The position numbers were made by a program, and so were the translations under genes. The notes below the pieces were generated by a model that saw only the letters and a list, made by a program, of their open reading frames with translations, had not been told where the DNA came from and did not search any database. Shown one piece after another: positions 36,713 through 45,164 of a stretch of DNA of 64,000 nt. Source of the stretch: Ignavibacteriales bacterium (GTDB taxonomy: Bacteria; Bacteroidota; Ignavibacteria; Ignavibacteriales; Melioribacteraceae); the NCBI GenBank assembly GCA_021740915.1, contig JAIOYW010000004.1, positions 212,473 to 276,472 of the forward strand, written 5' to 3'. Every line of letters begins with the position of its first letter. Within the stretch, counting starts at the first letter, position 1.

Positions 36713-37372
36713 ATGCAGCAACGATCCGGTATGAGAATGGTGACAGGTCTGGCACTGATTATTCTCGGCGTATTATTTTTTCTGGATAATCTATACATTA
36801 TAGATTTCCCCTTTTATTACATATTCAGGTGGCAGTCTATTCTCATCTTTATCGGACTGGTCCTGGCTTTAGGTTCCGGGAACCGTTCGACTGGAATTCT
36901 TTTAACAGGAATTGGTATAATTGGACTTATCCCCGACGCCTGGCCAGCAATATTCGTTCTTTTTGGAATTTACCTGCTTATGAAAAACACCGGACGACTC
37001 GGGAACTTCGAGCCGACAAATCTTTCAGGTCCGAACTCACTGAATGATTCGGCAATTTTTGGTGGAGGGAAGAAAAAATACAACCTGAAACCTATTCAGG
37101 GGGGAAAGATTACGAATATTTTTGGAGGATCTGAAATTGATCTTTCGGACTCAACCCTGCCTGAAGGCATCGCTATAATAGAGATTTTTGCAATGTTCGG
37201 AGGAAGCACTCTGATTGTGCCTGAAGAATGGAATGTTCAGGTCGATGTAATGCCAATCCTTGGCGGTTTTTCAGACAAAAGAAGAAATTATGCGCAGGTT
37301 GAAAAAGATAGTTCGAAAACATTGCTGATCCGCGGGGTTGTGATCTTTGGCGGCGGTGAAATAAAAAATTAA
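36713..37372 (+). CDS. LiaF-like transmembrane protein (DUF5668 plus LiaF C-terminal domain)
   Basis: The 219-residue protein has an N-terminal DUF5668-like membrane region (three hydrophobic segments in residues 8-88, starting LALIILGVLFFLDNLYI) and a C-terminal beta-helix-like domain with repeated FGG motifs (NIFGGSEIDLSD, FAMFGGSTLIVPEEWNVQV, GVVIFGGGEIKN), the pattern of LiaF and related cell-wall-antibiotic-response proteins. LiaF inhibits the LiaRS system in Firmicutes. A GGAGG ribosome site lies at 36704-36708. It is followed by a paralogue 11 bases later. Confidence 0.88.
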   Translation: MQQRSGMRMVTGLALIILGVLFFLDNLYIIDFPFYYIFRWQSILIFIGLVLALGSGNRSTGILLTGIGIIGLIPDAWPAIFVLFGIYLLMKNTGRLGNFEPTNLSGPNSLNDSAIFGGGKKKYNLKPIQGGKITNIFGGSEIDLSDSTLPEGIAIIEIFAMFGGSTLIVPEEWNVQVDVMPILGGFSDKRRNYAQVEKDSSKTLLIRGVVIFGGGEIKN

Positions 37373-37383
37373 CGGAGAATAAA

Positions 37384-38112
37384 ATGAAAAGATTTGACCC
37401 TGTAAATATCGTAGGCTATTTGCTGATTGGAATCGGCGTATTGTTTTTTTTCGATAATCTTGATCTTTTTAACATTGATCTTTCAGATATGATTTTCAGC
37501 TTCCCTACAATACTGATAATAATCGGAGGCATAATTCTGATCAATACGAGCGGCAGAAGTAATTTCGGAGTATTACTTGTTTCGGTTGGTTTACTATTTC
37601 ATGTGGTTGATTATCTGAATTACCCATTCGGTGAATTCCTCTCTGAATACTGGCCTATCATAATAATTGTTATTGGTCTTTACACCCTTTTTAAAAAAAA
37701 TGATGGGGGACGAGGAAAATATACCGAGCAGGATAAAGAATTTACTGAAAGCACTTCGGAAGATTTCCAGGATTATATTGATGAAGTTTCAGTATTCAGC
37801 AGTAAAAAAACAATAATTAAATCTCAAAATTTCCGCGGTGGTAAAACTTTTACACTTTTTGCCTCAACCCAACTCGATTTTTATGATTGTGATATAGCGC
37901 AGGGAGAACATGAACTCAATATCACGACAATCTTCGGAGGAACAGAAATATGGATTCCGGAAGGATTCAAAATTGTAGTTAATGTTAATTCAATATTCGG
38001 CGGAGTGGACGATAAACGATATAGAAAAGAAAGCAGTGTCTCTGAAGAAACAAAGGGAACATTGTATATTACCGGTTTATGTCTTTTTGGCGGATGTGAA
38101 CTCAAATCCTGA
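37384..38112 (+). CDS. LiaF-like transmembrane protein, second paralogue
   Basis: This 242-residue protein repeats the architecture of its upstream neighbour: a membrane part (three segments within residues 8-100, starting GYLLIGIGVLFFFDNLDLF) and a C-terminal domain with FGG repeats (TTIFGGTEIWIPEGFKIVV, SIFGGVDDKRYRKESS, LCLFGGCELKS). An acidic linker (TEQDKEFTESTSEDFQDYI) separates the two and is longer than in the first copy. The two probably arose by duplication and may form a hetero-oligomer. It lies 67 bases before the LytS-type kinase, which may be its signalling partner. Confidence 0.87.
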   Translation: MKRFDPVNIVGYLLIGIGVLFFFDNLDLFNIDLSDMIFSFPTILIIIGGIILINTSGRSNFGVLLVSVGLLFHVVDYLNYPFGEFLSEYWPIIIIVIGLYTLFKKNDGGRGKYTEQDKEFTESTSEDFQDYIDEVSVFSSKKTIIKSQNFRGGKTFTLFASTQLDFYDCDIAQGEHELNITTIFGGTEIWIPEGFKIVVNVNSIFGGVDDKRYRKESSVSEETKGTLYITGLCLFGGCELKS

Positions 38113-38179
38113 TAAGTAAAAATTGTAATGGCCACAGCAAGAGATCGAATTATCAATTATTTAATGCAGGTAATTTTAA

Positions 38180-39229
38180 ATGAGTAATCCTTTTTATAAA
38201 GAGAGAAAACTTCTTTATCTATACCTGTCATTATTTATTATCCCTGCAGGAGCACATTTTTCCTTATTATTCTTCGCATCCGGGTTTCCACTCCCGGATG
38301 CGATAAAGGATAGTCTTGTATCCAATCTGCTTCTGATGATCATTGGAATAAATCTCTGGTACTCTACAACGAATATTGCATTTGAAAAAAGCAATACAGT
38401 AACGGCAATTATAAATCACCTCGCTGCCGCTTTGATTTTTTCAGTTCTTTGGGTTGGATCATCGCTATTAATTCTTAACCTGCTGGCACAGAATGATCAT
38501 AAATACCTCATGTCGGAATATTTCTGGAGAGCATTTGCAGGAATTTTCTACTATGCATTGCTGACAGCAGTGAATTACGTGATTATTTATTACCAGAAAT
38601 CACGTGAGAAAGAGATCGCTGAAATTGAATTATCAAAAATGGTCAGGGAAGCAGAACTGAGATCTTTGAAATATCAGATCAATCCACATTTTATCTTTAA
38701 CTGCCTGAATTCGATAAGTTCACTTACACTCAATGAACCAGATAAAGCAAGGGATATGACAATTAAACTTGCTGAATTTTTCAGACTGACTCTTTCAGTA
38801 AATAAAAATGCGTTTATTACTCTGGCTGAAGAATTAAAATCCATACGGCTGTATCTTTCGATTGAGAAGGTGAGATTTGGGGATAAATTTATTTACACAG
38901 AAAATTTGTCGGAAGACTGCGGGAAACTAAAAATTCCTTCAATGATATTACAGCCTCTCTTCGAAAATGCCATAAAATATGGAGTTTACGAAAGTCTTAC
39001 ATCTGTGGGCATTAAATTTTCATGCAGAAGATTATCGGGGTATAGTGAATTAATAATAAGCAATGACTATGACCCGGTTGCAGTTACAAAAAAGGGAGAG
39101 GGCATCGGATTAAATAATGTAAAAAGCCGGTTGAAATTATCATATTACAATGATAATCTGTTAAAAATTGAGAAATCGGTGAATGAGTATAAAGTTAAAA
39201 TTCTAATACCGCATGAAATAAAGATATGA
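38180..39229 (+). CDS. LytS-family sensor histidine kinase
   Basis: The 349-residue protein has four membrane segments (about residues 9-135), a short coiled linker, and a His_kinase domain of the LytS/YehU type: LKYQINPHFIFNCLNSISSL carries the phosphorylatable His, and the C-terminal ATPase has MILQPLFENAIKYGV (N-box) and GEGIGLNNVKSRL (G-box). It has no periplasmic sensor domain, so it probably senses through its membrane part. The stop overlaps the response-regulator start by four bases. Upstream LiaF-like genes suggest an envelope-stress signal. Confidence 0.93.
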   Translation: MSNPFYKERKLLYLYLSLFIIPAGAHFSLLFFASGFPLPDAIKDSLVSNLLLMIIGINLWYSTTNIAFEKSNTVTAIINHLAAALIFSVLWVGSSLLILNLLAQNDHKYLMSEYFWRAFAGIFYYALLTAVNYVIIYYQKSREKEIAEIELSKMVREAELRSLKYQINPHFIFNCLNSISSLTLNEPDKARDMTIKLAEFFRLTLSVNKNAFITLAEELKSIRLYLSIEKVRFGDKFIYTENLSEDCGKLKIPSMILQPLFENAIKYGVYESLTSVGIKFSCRRLSGYSELIISNDYDPVAVTKKGEGIGLNNVKSRLKLSYYNDNLLKIEKSVNEYKVKILIPHEIKI

Positions 39230-39972
39230 AAGATTCAAAAGTTCGCACACTTATAATTGATGACGAAGAACTTGCAAGACAAATCCTTAAGAGTTATTCG
39301 AAGAAAATAATTGACCTCGAGATAATCGGCGAATGTGCAAACGGATTTGAGGGGGTAAAAGTAATTTCCGCTCAAAAACCAGACCTCATTTTCCTTGATA
39401 TTCAGATGCCGAAACTCACTGGTTTTGAAATGCTGGAACTTATTGATGAGAGTCCTGCTGTGATATTTACAACTGCATATGATGAATACGCTCTGAAAGC
39501 ATTTGAGGTGAGTGCAGTTGATTACCTTCTAAAGCCCTTTTCTCAGGAAAGATTTGAAGAAGCGGTGCTGAAGGCTATCGCCAGGATAAGGACTAACTCT
39601 GAGAGAGAGAAACCTGGATCACAAATTGAATATAGAACGTCTGAGCGTCTGCACAGACTCGTTGTAAAACATCGTAATAATATCCTCATAATCCCTGTGG
39701 AAGATATTTTATATTTTGAAGCACAGGATGATTTTGTGAATATTGTTACTTCCGAAGGTAAATATCTGAAACAAAAACGGATGAAAGAACTCGAAGAGAC
39801 ACTTCCAAATGAAAGTTTTATACGCATACACCGATCTTACATAATCAATCTTGAATTTTTAAAACAGGTAGAATTGCTGGAAAAAGAAAGCTATCTCGCG
39901 ATTTTAAAAAATGGTGAAAAACTGCCGATAAGCAGAAACGGCTATTCGACACTCAAGGAGAAAATCAGGTGA
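39226..39972 (+). CDS. LytTR response regulator
   Basis: The 248-residue protein pairs an N-terminal receiver (TLIIDDEELARQIL, phosphoacceptor Asp in IFLDIQMPKLTGFEM, Lys in YLLKPFSQERFEEAV) with a C-terminal LytTR DNA-binding domain (about residues 140-248, VEDILYFEAQDDFVNIVT, SFIRIHRSYIINLEFL). It overlaps the LytS kinase by ATGA and is clearly its partner. LytTR proteins bind pairs of 9-base repeats; the target may be the promoter of the cluster, but I found no confident site. The pair ends the plus-strand cluster. Confidence 0.94.
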   Translation: MKDSKVRTLIIDDEELARQILKSYSKKIIDLEIIGECANGFEGVKVISAQKPDLIFLDIQMPKLTGFEMLELIDESPAVIFTTAYDEYALKAFEVSAVDYLLKPFSQERFEEAVLKAIARIRTNSEREKPGSQIEYRTSERLHRLVVKHRNNILIIPVEDILYFEAQDDFVNIVTSEGKYLKQKRMKELEETLPNESFIRIHRSYIINLEFLKQVELLEKESYLAILKNGEKLPISRNGYSTLKEKIR

Positions 39973-40094
39973 GGCGTTGTAACTGATACATTCATTTTCT
40001 GGTTACAACAGATACAATCGGTCTATTATTAATGAATATTGAAAATAAATTCAAAATCATCAAATCTGCAGGAAAACCCGGCAAAAATTAATAT

Positions 40095-40137
40095 TAAAAA
40101 AAAGGCTGATATTCCAATTATTATGAAATATCAGCCT
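40095..40137 (-). terminator. Strong rho-independent terminator of the redox operon
   Basis: AGGCTGATATT (40103-40113) and AATATCAGCCT (40127-40137) form a perfect 11-base-pair stem over a 13-base loop. On the minus strand the hairpin is followed by eight T residues (40102-40095). It lies 20 bases after the stop of the last redox-operon gene, in the convergent gap with the LytTR gene. Confidence 0.9.
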
Positions 40138-40157
40138 CCATTATCTAAAAAATATTT

Positions 40158-41321
40158 TTACTTAACAAAAAACTTTTCAGCGAGTTCTTCGCGATGGAAA
40201 GAATCGATCTTGGAAAGCGCCCCGATAAAATTCTTTTCTTTTTCATCAAAAGAACCTGCATCAAGGAATTTTACAATTCTCTGCATTGCAAGCTGATATC
40301 TCTCAATCTCATCCTGAATAAAATTAACAGCGGTATTACCAATCATAAGTTCACGGATCTCTTCATCAAGTTTTTCGGAATCAATAATACATATAAAATG
40401 TTTCTCATATGGAGTAACTTTTAATAATGAAGGATCATCAACAAGGTTTTGATTCACTTTTTTCACCTTTCCGGTGATTGGTGACTTGAAGTTGATAACT
40501 GTTTTACCTACCCTGAGACTGAAAAGTACTTGACCTTTCTTTACGTCCATCCCAAGGTTTGGAACTTCGATTCCCTCAATATCCCCGATAAGTTTATTTG
40601 CGAAATCATCGATTCCAACTTTAACCTCACCCGATTCTTCAATTGCCATCCATGTATGCCAATCACTGATAAATACTCCGCCAGGCAGAAAGTATTCATC
40701 AGGCATGCTTGATTCGTTGGCCGTAAGATGCGTGATCTGAACCCTTGGTTTTAATAATTTTTCGATATTTGAATTTCTTTTCACTACGAATTTGTTTACA
40801 TTTTCGAGAAGTTCATCTTCGGTGAATGGTTTCTGCATATAATCCATTGCGCCATATTTCATACATTCAACGGCTGTTTCGACAGTAGCATATCCTGTAA
40901 TAATAATCACATCGATATCCGGCCTGAGGTGTTTTACTCCTTTGGCAACATCAACCCCATCCATTTCCGGCATTTTAAGATCAGTAAATACAAAATCGTA
41001 ATGATGCTTCTGAATGAGTCCGAGTGCCTCTTTTCCCGATTCGACAGTATCCACAGAATAACCATCAAGGACAAGAATTTTCCTGAAACTTCCAAGGATT
41101 ACTTCCTCATCATCTACGGCGAGAATTCTTGCTTTAGGATTTTTAACTTCAGCTCTTTTAAGTGATTTTGCTTCTGAAGTAAAATCAATTTTTATACTTT
41201 CCGCAAGAATTTTAGCACGTTCTTCTTTGATTTTTTTCTCCCTGTGCTGTTTTACGAGAAAACGCATAAGGATATCTCCGAGAATAAATAGAATTAATAA
41301 TCCTAATATTATCATCCACAT
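40158..41321 (-). CDS. Membrane-anchored response regulator with GcvH-like (lipoyl-type) output domain
   Basis: The 387-residue protein has an N-terminal membrane helix (residues 2-20), a receiver domain (about 64-180; Asp70/Asp71, phosphoacceptor Asp114 in FTDLKMPEMDG, Lys164), and a domain resembling glycine-cleavage H protein (about 221-313): HTWMAIEESGEVKVGIDDFA, then FSLRVGKTVINFKSPITGKV and VNQNLVDDPSLLKVTPY. Lys273 lies eight residues before the Pro of SPITG, which is the spacing of the lipoyl-lysine in true GcvH (KAASxxYxP). A helical tail follows (315-387). There is no DNA-binding or AAA+ domain, so output must be by protein contact or a bound cofactor. It is the last gene of the redox operon. 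A role in redox signalling is inferred. Confidence 0.85.
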   Translation of the reverse strand: MWMIILGLLILFILGDILMRFLVKQHREKKIKEERAKILAESIKIDFTSEAKSLKRAEVKNPKARILAVDDEEVILGSFRKILVLDGYSVDTVESGKEALGLIQKHHYDFVFTDLKMPEMDGVDVAKGVKHLRPDIDVIIITGYATVETAVECMKYGAMDYMQKPFTEDELLENVNKFVVKRNSNIEKLLKPRVQITHLTANESSMPDEYFLPGGVFISDWHTWMAIEESGEVKVGIDDFANKLIGDIEGIEVPNLGMDVKKGQVLFSLRVGKTVINFKSPITGKVKKVNQNLVDDPSLLKVTPYEKHFICIIDSEKLDEEIRELMIGNTAVNFIQDEIERYQLAMQRIVKFLDAGSFDEKEKNFIGALSKIDSFHREELAEKFFVK

Positions 41322-41358
41322 AGTGTGACTCCGGTATATTTATTGTTCAAACTGTTTT

Positions 41359-42171
41359 TCAAATTACATAACTGGTAAACCCGGAAAGAATCTGCATTTC
41401 GGTTTCTGGATTTTGAGGGATTATTTTGTATATCCATCCATCGAAATAGGGGTCCTTCTCGAGTAAAGTTGTATCATTAACTAATTTTTTATTCACTTCT
41501 ATAATTTTACCGCTGAACGGAGCAAGCAGTTCATGCTCTATCTCTTCGCCTGCACTGATAATAAGGCAGGGACTGCCCTGGAATATCTGTTCACCCTCTT
41601 TTTTCAGTTCGAGACTTTCAGGCTGCCCGATTGTTTTAAGGAAAACGTCTGTCATTCCTATGTTAAAGACCCCATCACCGGTTTCAAAAGCCCAGGAAAT
41701 ATTTCCCAGGGATGCGTACTGTGACGGTGTCGGGACGAAGAAGATTTCCGAATCGAAAACAGGATTTTCCTGCTGGGCAAGATATTTTGTCCGGATATCG
41801 GAATAGGCAAGTCCACGCATTACCTTCGATATGATCTCTTCAACAGTAAACGGTTTGGGCAAAAAATCAATAGCTCCGAACTGTAAGGCTTTTACAGCGT
41901 ACTCCATTGTGGAAAAGCCGGTTATCATAATCACAGGAATTGTGATATCTTCAGCTGTCAGTTTTTCGAGAATCTGGAAGCCGTCTTTATCAGGCAGTTT
42001 AATATCGGATAATATCAGCCTGTAAATGTTCTTTTTCTTCAGCAGTGAAAAAGCTGATTCTGCATTAAGTGCACCTTCAAAACTGTATCCATATGCGGAT
42101 AAAATTTTTCCAGCTCCTTCAATTACCACCTGTTCGTCGTCAATAATCAATATGTCTTTTTTAGCGGCCAT
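41359..42171 (-). CDS. Response regulator with degenerate GcvH-like domain
   Basis: The 270-residue protein has a receiver domain (about 5-122; Asp11/Asp12, phosphoacceptor Asp56 in LILSDIKLPDKDG, Lys106) and a GcvH-like domain (about 150-252): LGNISWAFETGDGVFNIGMT, LLAPFSGKIIEVNKKLVND and DPYFDGWIYKI, which is close to the C-terminal signature of GcvH. In the place of the lipoyl-lysine (eight residues before Pro218) is Glu210, so lipoylation at the usual site seems impossible. Unlike its neighbour it has no membrane helix. It lies between the kinase (6-base gap) and the anchored paralogue (37-base gap), which makes a kinase and two-receiver relay likely. Confidence 0.84.
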   Translation of the reverse strand: MAAKKDILIIDDEQVVIEGAGKILSAYGYSFEGALNAESAFSLLKKKNIYRLILSDIKLPDKDGFQILEKLTAEDITIPVIMITGFSTMEYAVKALQFGAIDFLPKPFTVEEIISKVMRGLAYSDIRTKYLAQQENPVFDSEIFFVPTPSQYASLGNISWAFETGDGVFNIGMTDVFLKTIGQPESLELKKEGEQIFQGSPCLIISAGEEIEHELLAPFSGKIIEVNKKLVNDTTLLEKDPYFDGWIYKIIPQNPETEMQILSGFTSYVI

Positions 42172-42177
42172 ATTATT

Positions 42178-44037
42178 CTAATTCACCGGTATCCTTACTT
42201 TGAACGTGGTACCCTTACCTGCTGCACTGTCAACAGTTATCGTTCCACCGTGGTTATCGATAATACCCCATATCACAGCCAGACCAAGTCCAGTACCTTT
42301 CTGCCCTTTTGTAGTAAAAAACGGTTCGAAAATCTTCTCAAGATTTTCTTCTGGAATTCCCGGACCAGAATCACTGATCTCAATCTGAAGAAAATCTCTT
42401 TCACCTGTCAGATCAACTTTTTCCCAGCGTTCATAATTGTATTTTGTATTAAGACATATTTCAACATTTCCTTCCCCTGGTATTGCAAGAACAACCATAG
42501 GTCTTGAACATTGCGGGCATTGATGTCCCTGAGGCATAAGCGATGTTTTACATTGTGAGCAACTTACTTCAGCACTCTCAGCGGAATTAAAATCCTTTCC
42601 GAAATGGTGCATATATCTGCCATAAACCGGATCAAGATTTATATATCCTTCCGTAAATGATTGTTTAAATGCAACTTTAATTGAGGGAAAACCGCCAATT
42701 TTCAATTCATTGTCAATCAGGTCGTGCCCTTTGGGACAGACAGCTTTTGTCATCCTTGTTATCCCTTTGGGGTCAAGTTTTATTAAAGAGGTCGAAATTG
42801 AAATTTTACCCCCTTTATCCCCGATAGCATCAGATGCATTGATAAGCAGATTTAAGAAAACCTGCTGCATCTGATTAACATCCATAGTTACCTGAGGGAG
42901 CGTATCTGAATATCGCTTATCAAGATTGATATGGTTAAGAACAAGCTGATTCTCAACAACTTTTATTGCGCGGTCAAGAATCTCATAAAGATCAGCCCGG
43001 ACTTTTTTAGGAGCGGACTGGCGCGCAAAATCAAGAAGACCTTTTACGATTTCCCTGCTTCGTTTGGTTTCGCGGACTATAACTTTCAGGTCTTCAAGAA
43101 GTTCAGGATTATTTTGAGCTCGTTTCATCAGGAATGAACTGTAAGTAAGCACCCCGGTGAGTGGATTATTAATCTCATGAGCAACTCCTGCAGCAAGTCT
43201 TCCCAAAGAAGCCATCTTGTCAGACTGAAATAATTGCTGCCTTGCTTCAGAAAGTTTTCGGGTCATTTCATTAAATGAATCCGCCAGCCTCCCAAGCTCA
43301 TCCTTGTGTTTTAATTCAATCCGGAAATTCAGATTACCTGCAGCAATTTCTGTTGTAGCTTTTACTAATTTATTAACAGGTTTGGTCACAAGCCTGTTAA
43401 TAAGAAACGAGATAACCAAGCCGAGCGTTAGAAGCGCAAAAAAAGCGAAACTCAAAACTGAAAGTTCACTCTTAATTATCTGTTTTTCCATCGCTTCAAG
43501 AGAGACCACGATATCCAGAACACCAAGCACTTTCCTATCTTTTGAATGTGCATGGCAATCTGCATTATAACAACTGGGCTGATTATATATAGGGTTGATT
43601 ATGCCCATTACACTCGATGAATCAGGGTTCAGTTTATAGATCCTGCTCCTCTCCGTCATCTGAAGACTGACAAGAGGTTCATTCGCCTTATGACAGATGT
43701 AGCAGCTTTCATCCTCCATGTCGAGTAATTTGCCTATATCTGAGGATTTTGAACTGTAAACAACCTCGCCTTCTTTATTTACAACACGGGCTTCTTTTAT
43801 TCCAGGCTCGGTACCAATAGTATTAATAATATCGAGGATATTTTCTCTGCTGTTAGAGAGCATATCCCGATGTAAACTCCTGCGGACAACCTCGCTTAAT
43901 TGGTTCGAATTCCGGATCATTTCCCCGAGCATAATATCGCGCTGGGCCCTAACGGTTACCAGCGCGTAAATTCCAATTACAAAGGCAGCTACAATACTGA
44001 CTGCAATAATAATTTTGCTGCCTATATGACGCTTCAT
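42178..44037 (-). CDS. Sensor histidine kinase with haem-type motifs and a cysteine-rich insertion
   Basis: The 619-residue kinase has a first membrane helix (8-28), an external sensor domain (about 30-190) holding CYICH (112-116, CxxCH) and CYNADCH (156-162, CX4CH), a second helix (192-213), a HAMP segment (215-265), HisKA with VAHEINNP (His287), and a HATPase domain with the N-box at 391-405 (LLINASDAIG), DSGPGIPEENLEKIF (556-570) and GTGLGLAVIW. Between N-box and G1 is an unusual insertion (about 420-546) with CPKGH (434-438) and CSQC...CPQC (493-510), like a zinc ribbon. Two c-type haems in the sensor would make it a redox or gas sensor. Its start overlaps the cytochrome stop by ATGA. Confidence 0.9.
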   Translation of the reverse strand: MKRHIGSKIIIAVSIVAAFVIGIYALVTVRAQRDIMLGEMIRNSNQLSEVVRRSLHRDMLSNSRENILDIINTIGTEPGIKEARVVNKEGEVVYSSKSSDIGKLLDMEDESCYICHKANEPLVSLQMTERSRIYKLNPDSSSVMGIINPIYNQPSCYNADCHAHSKDRKVLGVLDIVVSLEAMEKQIIKSELSVLSFAFFALLTLGLVISFLINRLVTKPVNKLVKATTEIAAGNLNFRIELKHKDELGRLADSFNEMTRKLSEARQQLFQSDKMASLGRLAAGVAHEINNPLTGVLTYSSFLMKRAQNNPELLEDLKVIVRETKRSREIVKGLLDFARQSAPKKVRADLYEILDRAIKVVENQLVLNHINLDKRYSDTLPQVTMDVNQMQQVFLNLLINASDAIGDKGGKISISTSLIKLDPKGITRMTKAVCPKGHDLIDNELKIGGFPSIKVAFKQSFTEGYINLDPVYGRYMHHFGKDFNSAESAEVSCSQCKTSLMPQGHQCPQCSRPMVVLAIPGEGNVEICLNTKYNYERWEKVDLTGERDFLQIEISDSGPGIPEENLEKIFEPFFTTKGQKGTGLGLAVIWGIIDNHGGTITVDSAAGKGTTFKVRIPVN

Positions 44038-45164
44038 TTTATTGTTCCTTTTTTGCCAGGTAGAAATTCAGGAAATGATTTATCATCGTGACAATCAGAA
44101 CAATCAGGTTTGATTCTGAAATTCAATTCTTTGTGGCAGTTCTCACAGTCTAATTCTACATGAATCTCATCGAGAATCAAACCGGTTTTACCATGCCTGA
44201 AAGTTTCGGGAGTCCAGCCCTGGTGGCATGAAAAACAATTCGGGTCAAGTCCTTTAAATCCTTTCGTATGACACTGCGTACATCTCAGGTCACCATGGAA
44301 ACGTGAGACATCAAAACCAGTGCTTCTTTTATGTTCGAATCCCGGTTTTACATTTTCCGCATGGCACTTATTGCATGAATTTCCTTTAACATCATGACAA
44401 TCCTTACAAAGTGCGTGATCTGAGTTTTTGTTAACTGCAACAGGTTTTGCTTCTTTTAAAGATTTTGCTGTATGGCAATCACCACAGTTTTGGCTGGTAT
44501 GACACTGAGTACAATTAAGACCAAACAGATCAATATGATCCTTATGATGAAATGTTACAACCGACCCTTTTTGATACGAACTTTTATAGGTAAGCACAGC
44601 AGGGCGGGTTACTGTCTTATGTGAACCCGTGGGTTTAAATGTTTTTTGTGCATCAGCCTTTGACTTAAGAGAAACCTGGGAATTATATGCGTGGCAGGAT
44701 TCGCATTCTGTGTTTAATTCCAATTCCCTATGGCAATTGAGACATTGTTGGTGATATGCGCCCTTAAGATCGGGCTTGCTGATATCTTTCCTTGCCCTGT
44801 CATTTTCATGACATTCCCTGCAGGAAAGAATATCTCCTGGCGGGTTATAGTGATGACATGTAGTACAGCCGCCTGACATTTCAGCCATTTCGGAATGAAC
44901 TTTGTGACTGAAATTCACAGGTTTGAAAAGATCATTTTTCGTTTTAATAAAATTAAGAATTATGTTTTCAGGTCCATCCGAAGGACTATTGTGCACCGTT
45001 ATAATTTCATGCCTTAGGCATTCCTTCAGGCAGGGATTCGATTTAGTCGGATTTTCACATGAATGACAGGTAGAGCAATTAAGATCAGCCGACATTCTGC
45101 GCATGTTGTTCTGCGCGGAAATAAATGAAACAGTTGCGATAATAAATAACAGTAATTTCTTCAT
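44034..45164 (-). CDS. Multihaem c-type cytochrome with 13 CxxCH motifs
   Basis: An open frame reaches 45242, but the Met at 45164 starts a proper signal peptide (MKKLLLFIIATVSFISAQ), and its ATG overlaps the NrfD-like stop by four bases, so this start is chosen (376 residues). Thirteen CxxCH motifs are visible: CSTCH, CTTCH, CRECH, CLNCH, CESCH, CTQCH, CGDCH, CKDCH, CNKCH, CTQCH, CFSCH, CENCH and CSDCH. Extra histidines (FSHKVH, TFHHKDH, FEHKRS, RFHGD) can serve as distal ligands, as in the cytochrome c7/c3-like class. It is periplasmic and should receive electrons from the NrfD/ferredoxin pair, as HmcA and Cbc cytochromes do in related complexes. Confidence 0.92.
   Translation of the reverse strand: MKKLLLFIIATVSFISAQNNMRRMSADLNCSTCHSCENPTKSNPCLKECLRHEIITVHNSPSDGPENIILNFIKTKNDLFKPVNFSHKVHSEMAEMSGGCTTCHHYNPPGDILSCRECHENDRARKDISKPDLKGAYHQQCLNCHRELELNTECESCHAYNSQVSLKSKADAQKTFKPTGSHKTVTRPAVLTYKSSYQKGSVVTFHHKDHIDLFGLNCTQCHTSQNCGDCHTAKSLKEAKPVAVNKNSDHALCKDCHDVKGNSCNKCHAENVKPGFEHKRSTGFDVSRFHGDLRCTQCHTKGFKGLDPNCFSCHQGWTPETFRHGKTGLILDEIHVELDCENCHKELNFRIKPDCSDCHDDKSFPEFLPGKKGTIK

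Noticed and set aside
39976..40009. Inverted repeat GTTGTAAC...GTTACAAC after the LytTR gene
   Set aside because: The 18-base loop is long, the stem is eight base pairs and no T-run follows, so it is not a good terminator for the plus strand. It could be a chance repeat or a LytTR-related site, but I cannot support either.
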